From: Stomoxys calcitrans
Taxonomy: Eukaryota > Arthropoda > Insecta > Diptera > Muscidae
NCBI RefSeq assembly: GCF_963082655.1
Contig: NC_081556.1
Location: 66,455,727-66,519,726 of the forward strand
Length of the DNA: 64,000 bases
Direction: 5' to 3'
Part shown: positions 33,114 to 45,640 of the stretch, piece by piece
Numbering within the stretch: the stretch's first letter is position 1
How the letters are laid out: each line of letters opens with the position of its first letter
Position numbers and translations under genes: made by a program
The notes under the pieces: model-generated
What the model was told of the DNA's origin: nothing
What the model saw: only the letters and a program-made list of their open reading frames with translations
Databases searched by the model: none

Positions 33114-34495
33114 GGGTTAGGTTTAAGTGCCAGTCTGCCATCAGACTCACTTAGACCTTTTCGTCCATTGTGATACCACAGGAACAGAAGAAGGCAGATC
33201 CCTTCTAGTTCCTACCATTGAATCATTCCAAATCGCTTTAAAAAGCCCAATAACTTGCAAAAGTCCACTTCCGCTAAATCAGAAAGATTCTCAAAAAAAT
33301 GAGAAACTAAAGTGGAACTCATTCTGACTGCTAGTGTGGACACACACACAGAAAGTATTCTATAGTCTGTTCTTCTTTGATGTCCTCACAGTCGTTGTTG
33401 GAAACCTTCAGTCTGTCAGCATGTTTTCCGATTACACAGTGACCTGTCATGACGGACCCAATGACAGCATACCCACAGATTCCAGTATCCCCGGAATGTG
33501 TAGGGTAGGTCCTAGTCTAACAAGCTCGTCCGCTTTATCATTCCCTGGAAACTTCTTTGTGGCCCGACACCCAGAACAGGTGAATGTTGAATTTGTCTGA
33601 GAAGATATTTATGCCAATCGTCGTAATGGCATTATATCTTAGCCATTCCACCACCTCCTTAATTGCATGGATCTCTGCTTGATACACATTGCAGTGGTCG
33701 GGTAACCTTTTCGATATGGCCGGTTCTAGATCTTTAGAGTACACCCTAAAGCCCACCTGGTCGTTTAAGTATATCTCTAAGAGTGCTGGGAAACTTTCCA
33801 CTAACCGCAATTGGCACGTCATCAGCATACGCGACCACTTTTACGCCTTTTTCTTCCAGAGACAAATATGTATTGTTAATGACTATATTCCAAGGTAGAG
33901 AAGGCAGTACACCTCCTTGAGGTGTCCCTTTGGCGACCCATCTTTTTAGATCCACAGATCCCAAGCCTGCCGTAATGCATCTTTTAATAAGAAAATTAAT
34001 AATAAACTTTCTTACGGTAGAGTTGATGCCTAGAAACTCCAACTTCTTCGGGATTGACGTCGGTTTTACATTATTGAAAGCACTTTTAATGTCAAGAAAG
34101 GCTACTGAGAGAACCCTCTATGTAGCTGACTAAATCGTGAAGGGCTGTTTCAGTGGATTTGCCTTTGCTATATGCATGATGCTGCCGCGACAGGCGATCT
34201 CCAGGGATTTTTGACCTAAGATGTGTTTCTATCAACCTCTCGAAAGTCTTTAGCATAAAGGATGACAGATTAATAGGACGAAAATCTTTCGGCTTCGTAT
34301 GGTGGGGTTTCCTGCATTCGGAATGCATCCTTCATCTCGCAGGTATATATGACATTCTGATACAAGCAGAGTATATCTCCCTAAGCCAGGGAACCAGTCT
34401 ATCAGACACACCTTGAAATTCAACCGATGATATATCATCAGGGCCTGGCGACTTAAAGAGTCGATACTTCTTGTCGCCCAAAGGATTGTCGGGTC
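33114..34495 (-). mobile_element. LOA-2 copy 1: second LOA-like family, 3' part
   Basis: Differs from LOA-1 at sequence level but has the same plan. The left end is a 3' UTR (GGTTAGGTTTAAGTGCCAGT) shared with 43.54 and 53.5 kb. Code: WVSGHKEV, a variant WVPGH of RNase H; GVKVVAYADDVPIAV, the YADD box; AKGTPQGGVLPSL; and HAYSKGKSTETALHDLVSYI. The RNase H and thumb are shortened. It ends at about 34495, where a modular repeat begins. 5' truncated. Confidence 0.85.
33538..34328 (-). pseudogene. LOA-2 copy 1 ORF2 pieces (RT and RNase H)
   Basis: Frame 33746-34042 has both GTPQGGVLPSLPWN and VVAYADDVPIAV, the core of the RT palm with both catalytic Asp residues intact. Frame 34092-34328 has RPINLSSFMLKTFERLIETH and the HAYSKGKSTETALHDL block. 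Frame 33538-33828 is an RNase H piece (VYQAEIHAIKEVVEWLRYN, FWVSGHKE) joined to RT text by a deletion of the thumb and the start of RNase H. Compared with LOA-1 the HAY-KG block and the YADD context are alike enough to be clade-mates yet clearly a different family. Confidence 0.8.
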
Positions 34496-34499
34496 TTTT

Positions 34500-35118
34500 T
34501 GGGCAAACAAAGGATACAGGAAAAGAATTGCTATGCTATTAGAGCTATATCAAGTAGTGGTCAGATTCAAACCATAATTGAATTAAATATTGGAGACCAG
34601 TCAATTCGAATAAGAATTGCGCCCCTTAGGGGCTCAAGAAATAAAATAGGGAGTTCGGTTTATATGAGAGATGATCAAGCTATATACCGATTCAGACCAT
34701 AAGTAGCAAAATGGATAATAATTGGCCCTCTGGAGGCTCAATAATTCAAGATCCCGGATCGGTTTATATGACCGCTTTACCAGGTTATGGGCCGATTTAA
34801 ACCATATTTATCACAGTTGTTGAAGTCGTAACAAAACACGTCATGCTAAACTTCAGCTAAATCGGATAGGAATTGCGCCCTCTAGAGGCTCAAGAAGTCG
34901 AGACCCCAGATCGGCTTATGTGGCAGCTATATTAGGTTATGGGCCGAGTTGAAACCTGCTCAGCACAGTTATTGAAAGCCATAACAAAACACGTCATGCA
35001 AAATTTCATCCAAATCGGATAGGAATTGCGTCCTCTAGAGGATCAACAATTCAAGACCCCAGATTGCTTTATATGTCAGCTATATCAGGTTATAGACCGA
35101 TTTCAACCAGAATCATTT
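34500..35118 (+). repeat. Muscid modular repeat, copy 3
   Basis: Starts GGGCAAACAAAGGATACAGG (internal to the full repeat) and holds about four modules. Module starts AAATCGGATAGGAATTGCG at 34859 and 35011 set the period at 152 bp. Truncated on both sides. Confidence 0.8.
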
Positions 35119-37105
35119 GTATGCCATGGGAATAGTGTAAACGTGTAGACAAAAAATCTGCCATTACACAAAAACTTATGCATTGGCAAAGGATAGGTAA
35201 CACACAGTGTTGTCGAGCGTGGTTAATGTGGTATTTATAGCATAGAGGCGTTTTCGCAATAAATTCGGTATAAGTACAACATACAATGTACGGCCCTTGA
35301 AGCCGTTACACCTAATATGGCCGATGAGTTATTCAAACCAAATGACGAAACGCGTCATTTGCAATTTGCAAAGAAAATCTCCGATCATTGTGATCATTTG
35401 GAAAGAGAAGCAAACAGAAATGGTAAAATTAAATGATCTTCGCCCTGACAGGCATAAAACTTGAAAATTAAAGTAAATCGGTTAAGAAAAACGATGGCAA
35501 CGGCTATCAAAGTGAAAAAAGGGTGACTTTAAATTGATATTGATTAATAAAACCATGTTTAAAAACTGATTAATTGCTTTGATAAGTGTTGGCATTGAAA
35601 TTCTATTTACCATTGAATCATGTCATTTGATTGGTAAAAGGCTGTACAATATCTCTTCGTGTTCAATTCCTAAATCTAGTGACCTTCATTGTTTTCTTTA
35701 TCATTTTTTGCCTCTTTCGTTACTTGAACTAGATTTTTTCATTCCAGCTTCAATTTTTGGTATTGTTCTACCCATTCGGCGCTAAAGGGTCAAGTCAAGA
35801 TATCACAATGCACATAACCTACACATACATATCTCAAATACGTGTTACTTTGAACGATAAAGAAATGCATGCTTACCGCTATCACATTCTCCGTTCGCAT
35901 TCATTTCCAGCATTTTTGTGTGAGTTATATCCTTGTGAGAAGCTAAAAATAAGACAACATCCCGTTTTTCATTTTTGATGGGTACAATGTCGAACAGACA
36001 CCAAAATGGCGATCCTGAAAAAAATAATTTCTGATAAGATGAATAAAATGTTAAAGCTCATTACAAAATATTTAAATACTATGTAAATCAAGCCATAAGA
36101 CCTGGTAATGTTCAGTGTAATTGGAAGGGAACGACATATAAAATTCAAAAAAAAAAAAAAACAATAGGTCGGTTCGCGAACTTTTTCAGTAGAAATTTCA
36201 GCCATAATTAGTTTGCCAGTAAAAGTGCGCGAAAGACTTCCAGTAAGACTTTACAGAACAACAGGTGTTGAGGTAAAATTGCCACTTCATTCGATAAATT
36301 TTCTGTGCCAGACCAATGGTTGCCGCCTTGACTCTTGTTAGAAGGTCAGTTGTAATGAAATAAATGCAAGCTTTGTCAATGAACACTATTTTTAAACGTC
36401 ATATTACATCTTTTCAAAGTTGCAAATTTCGGGTGACAAAACACTCAATTTTCAAACTGTCAAAATTTGCCCTCTCTTGCACTCTCTGTTGCTGGCAAAT
36501 AAAGTAAGCGAACGACTTCCAGTAAAATATGCTCAAATTTGCACAAGTATTTGGGTGCATTTCATTTTCGTGTCAGCTGATTAAATTTTAAGTTTGAATA
36601 AATGTTAAAACCAAAACTGAGTATTGAAAATTGATAACCCAATTCTATGATGTTTCTTTTTCTATGGATCCAAAGTATGTAATTTCTTTCTTTCGAGATT
36701 AAAATTGTGGGTTTAATTAGCATACTAACTATGTTACATAAGTTTTCATCAGGTAAAATCTGATTTCACCGATCGGGTGAAGGTTTACTAAATATTCATA
36801 TCAAGTTGGTTTCGACCCTATTTTGAACTTACACTCACAGCCCACATTTTTTCAAAATCGTAAATTGCCGAAATTCTTCTGATACTGTGAAATTAATAAA
36901 TATACATCAAACTTTTTTTGGAATATTGCGATCGCTATGGGTTCAGGAACTGGCATATCGGCGGTGATATTTTCTTTAAGTTAGAGCTGAATTTTTTACT
37001 GCGTCTCAACAGTACAAAATTCAGCCACCAAATGTGTTTGTCTTTGCGAATATCTTAGTTATACAGTGATCGTTTTGTCGAATCAGCTTCAGCATTTTGA
37101 TGAGA
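35119..37105. other. AT-rich stretch, nothing identified
   Basis: Two similar blocks (GACTTCCAGTAAGACTT near 36235, GACTTCCAGTAAAATATG near 36514) suggest a faint direct repeat about 280 bp apart. No protein motif, no clear TIR. Confidence 0.4.
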
Positions 37106-38130
37106 TTTTTATACCTTCCACCATAGGATGGGGGGTATACTAATTTCGTCATTCTGTTTGTAACTACTCGAAATATTCGTCTGAGACCCCATAAAGCATA
37201 TATATTCTTGAAGGTCGCGACATTTTATGTCGATCTAGCCATGTCCGTCCGTCCGCCCGTCCGTCTGTCTGTCGAAAGCACGCCAACTTCCGAAGGAGTA
37301 AAGCTAGCCGCTTGAAATTTTGCACAAATACTTTTTAGTGTAGGTCGGTGTAGGTTGGTATTGTAAATGGGCCATATCGGTCCATGTTTTGATATAGCTG
37401 CCATATAAACCGATCTTGGGTCTTAACTTCTTGAGCCTCTAGAGTGCGCAATTCTTATCCGATTGGAATGAAATTTTGCACGACGTGTTTTGTTATGATA
37501 TCCAATAACTGTATGATTCAAATCGGTCCATAATCTGATATAGCTGTATATAAACCGATATTGGGTCTTGACTTCTTGAGCCTCTAGTGTGCGCAATTCT
37601 AATCCAATTGGAATGAAATTTTGCACGTAGTATTTTGTTATGATCCAACAACTGTGCCAAGTATGGTTCAAATCGGTTCATAACCTGATATAGCTGTCAT
37701 ATAAACAGATCTGGGGACTTGACTTCTTGGGCCTCTAGATGGCGCAATTCCTATACGATTTGGCTGAAGTTTTGCGAGACATATTTTATTCTTACTTTCA
37801 ACAACTGTGTCAAATAAGGTTCAAATCGGTTCATACCCTGATATAGCTGCCATATAAACCGATCTCGGATCTTGACTTCTTGAGCCTCTAGAGGTCGCAA
37901 TTATTATCCGATTTTTCTGGAATTTTGTACGACGGATTCTCTCATGACCTTCAACATACGTGTTTATTATGGTCTGAATCGGTCTATAGCCCGATACAGC
38001 TCCCATATAAATCGGTCTCTCTATTTTACTTCTTCAGCCCCCAAAAGACGCAATTCTTATTCGAATTGGCTGACGTTTTACACAGATCTCCAACATATAA
38101 TTTAATTGTGGTCCAAACCGGACCATATCT
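37106..38130 (-). repeat. Muscid modular repeat, copy 4
   Basis: The left end matches copy 2 (TTTTTATACCTTCCACCATA, then the GGGGGGTATACTAATTTCGTC block). It holds about five modules, one more than copy 2, so module number varies. It breaks off at 38130 before the CGGCCGAA end. Confidence 0.85.
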
Positions 38131-38465
38131 TGTTTTCTTTTGCGCTCATTTTAATTTGCTCTCTAACTAATTTTGTGATTTCAACAGGTTTCTCTTTGTG
38201 TCGTTCAATTGGTTTTAAACGACTTTTATTTCGAAAAATTTTACGCAAACAAATTGAAATATTAAGCAACTATAAATGTTATATATTTCAAAAAAATATA
38301 CCAATTTTTGAAAGTAGCCATCTACGTTCTCCAAACTTTATTAAAATCGATCGAAAATCCGTTTTTGATGGAAAAAAATGTCCGGCGAAAATTGCATCCC
38401 ACTATTGCCGCATATGGCTATAATTTGCATCATGTGTTTATAAGTCCTATAGTTTTCTCAATTTA
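38131..38465. other. AT-rich spacer
   Basis: No feature recognised between the modular repeat and the Helitron-like element. Confidence 0.4.
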
Positions 38466-39524
38466 TCTTATATATAAAAATCATTTTGTGTTTGTTTTGT
38501 TTGTTTGTTTGTTTGTTTGTTTCTTTTATGTTTGTGTGTTCCTTATAGACTCAGAAACGGCGGAACCGATTTTCTTGAAATCTTCAGAGATGGTGCATAA
38601 TGATCCCGTGGTGAAAATAGGGTACTACATTTTTTGATAATTGAAGGGGGGGCGGACCCTCGCCCTTACCCTAATTTTCAGAAACGTCAGATCTCGGAGA
38701 TGGCTGGTGCGATTTAAGCGAAATTTTGTGTGCTCTCATATAGACCGTAAAAATAAAAATTTGGTATCCAAATTTCGGATGGTACCTAGGGGGGCTGCCC
38801 CACTCTAAAACCCACCAAACATATATTTAGACCAATCACGACAATATGGGACTCAAATGAAAGGTATTTAGGAAAGGTATTGTCGGACCAAATGCTAGAC
38901 CACCCATGAAACAAAACACCCCTAAATCGGACATATTTACCGACCATGGCAATATAGGACTCAAATGAAAGGTATTTGCAAGTAGAATACGTATCTGATA
39001 TCCAAATGTGGGACCAAGTGTTTGGGGGGCCGCCTCTCACCAAAAACATCCCCCAAAGGGGACAAATTTACGACCATAGCAATATGGGGCTCAAATGAAA
39101 GGTCTTTGGGAGTAAAGCACGAATTTGATATAAATATTCGGGAAAAGTGTCTATAAGGCCACCATACCCCCACAACACCACCCAAATAGGAAGTATTTTC
39201 TGACTATTGCAATATGAGGCTCAAATAAGAGGGTTTTTTAAGTGGAACACGTATCCGTTATATATTTTCAAGGCCAACTCACTGAGTGGCCGCCCATCCC
39301 CCAAAACACCCCCAAAGCCGGTCATGTTTGCCGACTATGGAAAAATGGGGCTCAAATTAAAGGTATGTGGGAGTAGACCACGTATCTGAACTAAATATTC
39401 ATAGTTTTTAGGGCCAATACCCCAAACCGCAATTAGGAGCAATAAGCAATAAGGAGTTTAAATGAGATTAGAAAACGAATTTGATATCCAATTTTGAGGG
39501 TAATGGCAATATGGGGTTCAAATA

Positions 39525-39588
<64 letters not shown>

Positions 39589-40096
39589 CAATGTGGGGCT
39601 TAAATGAAAGGTATTGGGTGGTAGAGCAAGAATTGATTCCCATTTTCGGGACCGATTTTCTGGGTTCTACCCCTTTCCCAAAATACCTCACAAACAGCAA
39701 TTTTTTTGTGACCAGCGCAATATGGGGCTCAAATAAAGGTATTTGGGAGTAAAATATGAATTTGATATCCAAATGTAAGACCATGCATTTAGGGCATCAT
39801 CCCTTTCCCAAAACACCCCCAAAGGGAAAAATTTTTTCGACCATGCCAATATGTGGCTCAAATGAAAGGTATTTGAGATAAGAAAACGAATTTGATAACC
39901 TATTTTGGGGCCATGTGTTTGGGGGACGCCTCATCCTGTAAACTCCTCTTAAGCCAAGAGCAATATGGGGTTTAAATAAATGGTATTTGAGAGAAGAGCA
40001 CGATGCACTAAGAGCACGTCTTCCCCGAAAACACCACTAAATCAGACCGATTTCCCCGCGATGTAAGATCATCTTTTGGGGGAAATTGGCTTTTTA
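38466..40096 (+). mobile_element. Helitron-like non-autonomous element, copy 1, 3' truncated
   Basis: Starts TCTTATATATAAAAATCA right after an A, continues with (TTTG)n and CCTTATAGACTCAGAAACGG, then holds eight or more tandem units with TGGGGCTCAAATGAAAGG at about 131 bp (for example 39086, 39217, 39348). 5' TC after A fits Helitron insertion between A and T. It breaks off at 40096, where LOA-1 copy G starts. No Rep/helicase code; units with CCCCCAAA cause long but meaningless frames. Confidence 0.6.
39530..39588. repeat. (TA)n microsatellite
   Basis: About 59 bp of alternating T and A within one unit of the Helitron-like array, replacing about half a unit. Confidence 0.95.
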
Positions 40097-40748
40097 GGTT
40101 AGGTTAGGTTGAAAAGAGGGTGTGGTCTGCTCCATGGCGCTATAGACGTACACCTCAGCCCATAATCGGCTTGTTGTGCGCTCTAAAAACTAACAAGTAA
40201 CGTCGAAAAATAAAATTTTATTTTAGGAATTTCGTGCTACTTACAAAATCCTAAATTGCTTTCCATACCACTCCCCTAAGTTGGTTCATATCTGGTATCG
40301 TGTCCCCACCTAATTACCGGTGTCTGTTAGACGCGAAAGCCGGGCAATGATATAGGAAATGCTCCAACGTCCCATCATCTTCCCCACATGCCTACTAATG
40401 CTACACAAAAGCTATACTGACCTCCTTTCAGTAATAGCCTCGTCCTCTCACGATCCGGATCACCCCATAGGATTTTCGTCGAATTGGGCAATCCTCAGAG
40501 AAGGCTCTAATCTCCTTCTTACACTACAAGACTGTTCGTGACTTTACTGTGCTGGTTGTTATTGCCCTTATGCCCATTTTACTGTCCGTAAAGAAGTTCA
40601 CACTCGACGTCCTCGCGTTAGTACCACACCACTTCACGCATTTCGTGATCGACTGGATCTCTGCCTGCAGGATCGTATTATGGTCCGGCAGTCTAAAACA
40701 GATCTCAGTCCCGGGGTTCTCAAGGTACACCCCCAGGCCCACTCCATT
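40097..40748 (-). mobile_element. LOA-1 copy G: 5'-truncated 3' end
   Basis: Begins with the 3' tail (AGGTTAGGTTAGGTTGAAAAG), then 3' UTR and part of RNase H (GLGVYLENPGTEICFRLPDH, NFFTDSKMGIRAITTSTV), with an internal deletion of the cysteine tail and WVPGH region near 40400-40490. It ends at 40748 by 5' truncation. A short TTTTAG occurs at both flanks and may be the target duplication. Confidence 0.85.
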
Positions 40749-42000
40749 TTAGTATCTTGTTGCATTTGATGATTCCTTTATTAAAAAAAAAATAAATTTA
40801 TGGCGATAAGCTTCAGGTTCTATTTTATGTCAATGTAATTAAATTCACCTTTCTTCGCCAAACGGTATAAAATAATTTAAAAAAATATATTCTCTTTGTT
40901 GTAAAAAAATTGTGAAAACTTTTTATAAAAAACTTCGTTTTATCTCCTAAGCAACAATAGGAAATAAGGGTATAAAGAAATAAAACAAAGAAATAAAAAT
41001 AATATTGTTGTAAAGAAATTTTTACATTTTTTTTTTAATTTTCCTTAAAAAAGGTGTTGTTAACAAAATTTTAAAAAAATTTTTGTTTGTTTCTCTTTCG
41101 AGACGAACTGAATGATCGAAGATGCAAATGGAAAAGGAAAGCCAAAGGTAGCAACACACAGCAACCACTATGGGACGCGTTTCGTCTTTGGTTAGAAGAC
41201 TTTTCGTTCATGCCAACCTCTGCGCTACGGTGGCCTCCACAACCTCAATATAGATGCTCTAAATTATGAAATTTCATTCACGTTGGACAAGAGAATCGAA
41301 AAAAATTATTGAAAATTGCCTACAAACAATTTTATTTAAAATTTGGCTTTATAAAAACAAATTTCGAGGTAGGCTGGGCAAAAGTTTTTCCTGGGAAAAT
41401 CTTCACTGAAATATAGTCTTTAGAAAAAATCATTAAAAATGCAGTTTTTGTTAAAGATTTTATTAAAATGTTGTCTTTACGAAACATCGTAATGATAGTA
41501 GTCTTTAAACAAAATATTTTCGAGGGGACCCGGCTCGGGCTGAAGAGAATGTTACGAATGTTATTAAAATTTCGTCTTGAGGAAAATTGTGATGAAGTTT
41601 TGTAATTAAAAGCATTACGCTGAAATTTTGTCTTTAGAAAAAATTTCATTAAAATTTTGTATAGAAGAACAATAATTTTAAAGTGGTCTCGGTTTGGTAA
41701 AAATGTTTTCTCTGTGGAATATTATAAATATGAAAATTTTTTAATATTTAAAAATTTTATTAAAATTTTGTATTTAAGAAAAATTTAATTTATTGTTGTT
41801 TTTTTTTCTACAGATATAATAATTTTAGGGGGGGTCTCGGGCCCGAGGACATGCCTCCCGTCGATGAAATCACATTTTACCTAACGCAAACTTAAATTAC
41901 AAAGCTTAAATTTTAATCAAATCAACAATTTTAATATTGAAAGAAAGGAATTACCAAGTTTGGACCCTATTTCCAACAAAAATCTCTGAGATAATTGTGA
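40749..42000. repeat. Decayed AT-rich repeat field
   Basis: Blocks of the type AAAATTTTGTCTTTAGAAAA recur irregularly every 40-120 bp from about 41330 to 41790. GC-rich islets (GGGGACCCGGCTCGGGCT near 41524, GGGTCTCGGGCCCGAGG near 41832) break them. No gene. The origin is unclear; slippage-driven expansion of a short motif is likely. Confidence 0.5.
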
Positions 42001-42099
42001 AACGGGTAATAGAGACGATTTCAGCTATAGAATTAATTTCTAACAAAATAACTCTCAAATTGATTAAAGACATGCCGTCATATTCTAACTTATCTTTCA

Positions 42100-43538
42100 A
42101 AAATTAAAAGTTCATCAATAAAGTATGAAGAACAAACCATTTTTTGTGGGAAAAGATTTTGGCGCCCTCCATCATGAAGTTTTGCTCTCGAATGCTGTGC
42201 ATAGCAACTGGGATCTCATATTTCGTATGGCGACTATTGATAAACAAATAGACTTTCTACAGACGAATATCCGCGATCTACCGGATCTTACAGTACCACT
42301 CAAGACTAGGGAAGTCTCTTCGAGAACAAAGCCGTGCTCCTCCCGGGATATTCGAGGAACTCGAGGAACATGTCGCATCGTAGGTGTAAAAGTTTCAGGA
42401 TGACTGAGTTGCATGATGCCTTTCGCTCTAGAAGAGACCGCCTCAATAAATTAATTAAGACATCCAAGAAAGACTATTATTACAGGCGCTTCTCTTCTGC
42501 AATAGGCTCCAGGAAGACATGAAAGGTTGTTCAAGACACAGGAATTGGGAAAGATACTTACAGGTGCACAGCAACCTTGGATGTCAATGGGCTCAATTAT
42601 GCCTTTGTTAATTTCCCACAGATTGCAACTTTTACGGTTTCAATGTATTCCCCTCTCTCGATGATGAAGCTGGTTTTGGCTTCCGCTGTGTTAGTCCCGA
42701 CGATGTCCTTAAGTGTCCCGTGACTGGGAAGTCTAACGCTGTTGGATCTGAAGGTATAGATCCTAGATTTATAATGCTCTTGCTCCCGTTTATTACCCCT
42801 CATATTACCTATGTTTTCAGTAGGATTTTGACCATAAATTATTTTCCATTATCGTGGAAGCATGCCAAGATCATCTCACTCCCTGAAAACAGGGATCCTT
42901 TGTTACCTGTTGAAAGTTTTTGAGAAATTGTTCTATTTGCAGATGTCATCTTTTGTCAGCCAGAACTCATTGTTGTATGTGAGACAATTCGGTTTCGATC
43001 CTAACCACAGCTGCGTAACTGCCTTAGCAGAGGTCACTGAGAGGATCAGCGTCATTTTGGAGAGTGAAGATAAATTTTCTGTTCTTCTTGACCATTCTAA
43101 GGCATTTGACACTGTTATGTGTTAAGATGAGGCATCTTTACAATTTTTCCTCTATCCTTCCTCTATCTTATTTTGTCGTGCCTATCATACCCCACTCAGT
43201 CCGTCCGTTATAAGGCTTCTTTTTTATTATCTTTGCCTGTATTTAAAGGTGCTCCTTAGGGATCAATGCTGGGCTCTCTTCCCTTTTCTTTGAAAGTAAT
43301 GATTTGGCAAATGAATTGTCTTATTGTGATGACATATAAATACTTATTGACAGTCCGAAGGATGAGGTTGCTGATAATATACGTTTGCTCAATCATGATC
43401 TGTCAATGGTCTGCACTTGAGCGAAAGCCAATGGTCTGTGTCTTAATCCCGTTAAGTCTAAGTGTTGTTGTCAGAAACAGATTGTGTCGTTATTCATGTG
43501 ATGTCGGTTCATTGTTCCTCATGCTAAGAATTTGGGCT
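42100..43538 (+). mobile_element. CR1-like non-LTR element, copy 1, 5' part
   Basis: Plus-strand linker (SNAVHSNWDLIFRMATIDKQ; RSRRDRLNKLIKTSKKDYYY), RT start (SEGIDPRFIMLLLPFITPHI), SWKHAKIISLPENRD, then QFGFDPNHSCVTALAEVTER with SVLLDHSKAFDTV for the first catalytic block. Copy 2 at 59.4 kb is its relative. The palm YADD region near 43300-43480 is in broken frames. Split by a LOA-2 fragment at 43539. The clade (CR1 or Crack/Daphne-like) is judged from phrases such as FRPIAILP and LDHSKAFD. Confidence 0.75.
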
Positions 43539-43967
43539 TGGTTAGGTCAAGTTAGGTTTAAGTGGCAGTCTACCATCAGACGCACTTAGATGTTTTCGTC
43601 CATTGTGATACCACAGGAACAGAAGAAGGAAGATGCCTTCTAGTCCCAACATCTTGTGAATATTCACATCCTCTAAATCAGACAAGTTCTCAATGAAATG
43701 AGAACCTAAAGTGGAATTCCTTCTGACTGCTAGTGCGGGACACACACACACAGAAGGTGGTCTATAGTCTCTACTTCTTCGATATCTTCACAGCTTCTGC
43801 AAAAGTCGTTGCAGTCAACCTTCAGTCTATCAGCATGTTTTCCAATCCGACAGTGACCTGTCATGACGGACACAATGACTGAGACGTCAGTTCTAGCCAG
43901 TGCCAACCAAGCGGTAGACCTCTACGAGTCTAGATTAGGCCACATAGTTTTGGAATGCTCACAGCCC
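43539..43967 (-). mobile_element. LOA-2 copy 2: 3' UTR fragment
   Basis: Begins with the LOA-2 3' end (AGTTAGGTTTAAGTGGCAGT) and extends about 430 bp, mostly 3' UTR and the last ORF2 codons. It interrupts the CR1-like RT: the code before reads AKNLG and the code after resumes at LVINSTGTLTKHIDS, which would be adjacent in an intact element. TTGGTTA flanks both sides and may be the target duplication. Confidence 0.8.
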
Positions 43968-44450
43968 GCTTTGGTTTGGTTATTAATAGCACTGGTACGT
44001 TAACTAAACATATCGACTCTGTTGGCCAGGGATATTCAAAATTACGTGCCCTTTGGCCCTCTCAGCCAGTTACACCGCTGCTGGTTAGGTATCTTTGAAA
44101 AAGACTTGTTCCCGGTCTTCTCTACGGCTGTGAGTTGTTTGCTAATTGTGACTCGGTAAGTAGACGAAAGCTAAACTCTTTTTTTAAAAATGCTACACGG
44201 TATGTCTTTAGCTTGGGACGACGCGACTCCATTTCTGAGTACTCTATATCCCTGCACGGCGTCTCCTTCCAGCATTTATTGTACATAAGGTCACTTACTT
44301 TCTTGCACAGACTGATATACACGCAGGCACCACAATATATATATGGATTCGTTTATGTCGCCAGGCCTAATAGAGGGAGAAAAATCGTTCCTAAACTGCA
44401 TATTTGCTGTACGTCTCTGCAAGAAAAATCAATCGGCTAAAAAAGTTATT
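43968..44450 (+). pseudogene. CR1-like copy 1, ORF2 C-terminal end
   Basis: Plus-strand frames in order: LVINSTGTLTKHIDSVGQGY, KLRALWPSQPVTPLLVRYL, LLYGCELFANCDSVSRRKLN, then FFKNATRYVFSLGRRDSISE with SLHGVSFQHLLYIRSLTFLH. These match the thumb and C-terminal region of CR1-like RT proteins (pattern N--R-V---RR-D-IS------G--F---L--R). Completes the copy interrupted at 43539. Confidence 0.75.
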
Positions 44451-45214
44451 GATTTTTTAAATTCTTGATTGACGATGCGTATACCCCTACGCATGTTCAT
44501 TCGTTGCTGTCTCAACAACGACTGAAGCTAAGAGAAAGATACGTGTGAATTGAACATCAATGCTAGCGTAAGGAACATTTTAGTTTTGCGCACCCCTGCT
44601 GTACACGAGCAGAAATGAAAGTAAAACACAAACATTGTTCAAAACAGCTGAGGCAATAGTTCGCGGAGGTCATGTTATCGTTATGGCATTCGCCTAAACA
44701 TAAACACATATAATTGTGAATTAATGAGAAATCAATTTTTGTTTCTTTCAGAAACAAAATTTTCTAAATTAATTCGCCAGCAAGCACTGCCACTTTCAAG
44801 TTACAATAATTTTAAACACGTTTGCTGACCAAATCGTATTCAAACGAATATTTTAAACAATATTTATTTAAACGTTTTTAGCCAGTTAAGTCCCAAGTAA
44901 ACAACCAAATTTGAAATTTAGTTTCATAAAATAATGTTTTTCGAACCATTTAGGCAAGCTTTTTACTTTGATGCTTTTATGACACACACACAACCACACA
45001 AAGGGTGCATGGCGTTTGATCTTGCATATGTACCCCGTACAGTCTTTCTATTTTTAGGATTCGGCTACTATGTTGTCACTTCATTGGCTGATGTTCCAAG
45101 TAATAATTGTAGTTTGTGCCTAGGCGTCTTTAACCACTAGAAACTACAGGAGAGGTTGGGTGCCGATGTGGCGTCGCGGGTTCGAGCCTCGTGACGGTTG
45201 ACTTTTGTTTATTA
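44451..45214. other. Spacer without a supported gene
   Basis: AT-rich. Near 45178 GGGTTCGAGCC matches a tRNA box B, but no cloverleaf or box A at the right distance is visible (see rejected items). Confidence 0.4.
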
Positions 45215-45640
45215 TTTTCAAATGGTAGCTCCAAAATGTGGCCTACAAAGTTTATGGAAATGTAGGTCTCCATCTTATGGGTGTGTGTTTCAACTGCAGA
45301 AAAGCTGACCATGTGATGGAATAATACTTCCCTTAAGCTTTCCAAACATACAAAACTTTTTGGGAAATTCCTTCAAGAGATGTCCAAATTGAGGTTCGCA
45401 TGACCATTCAAGAAAATTTAAATATATCGATTTCTATAACGAGTTCACTCAATATCAACACATTGGGGCTTTTTATAATCTCCTCGAGATTATAACAAGC
45501 CCCACAATGTGGCTCACAAAGTTTATACAAATGTAGGCCTGCTTTTTGTGGCTGTATGTTTCAGCTACCGAAAAGCTGATTACATGGTGAAATAGTACTC
45601 CCCCTTACCTTTCCATACATGCTTTTTTTGCCAAAATTGT
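45215..45640. repeat. Two ~140-bp related units around a hairpin
   Basis: Unit 1 starts CCAAAATGTGGCCTACAAAG (about 45232), unit 2 CCACAATGTGGCTCACAAAG (about 45502). Both go on to GTAGGTCT or GTAGGCCT, GTTTCA and GAAAAGCTGA. Just left of unit 2 is a 39-nt near-perfect palindrome. No protein is encoded. Could be a decayed DNA transposon. Confidence 0.6.
45465..45503. repeat. Strong hairpin, 18-position stem, 3-nt loop
   Basis: GGGGCTT, one mismatch, TTATAATCTC, loop CTC, GAGATTATAA, the mismatch, AAGCCCC. Seventeen of 18 positions pair. It may be the end of an inverted-repeat element or simply a cruciform-forming relic. Confidence 0.85.

Noticed and set aside
37400..38133. Possible conserved repeat protein from modules giving RGSRSQDPRSVYMAAISGY
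   Set aside because: The phrase arises in whichever frame the 152-bp module is read. Modules change frame and contain stops, and the family is non-coding.
45140..45205. Possible tRNA gene or SINE head with GGGTTCGAGCC
   Set aside because: The T-arm is plausible, but a box A at the right distance and an acceptor stem cannot be built. At most a decayed tRNA-like relic.
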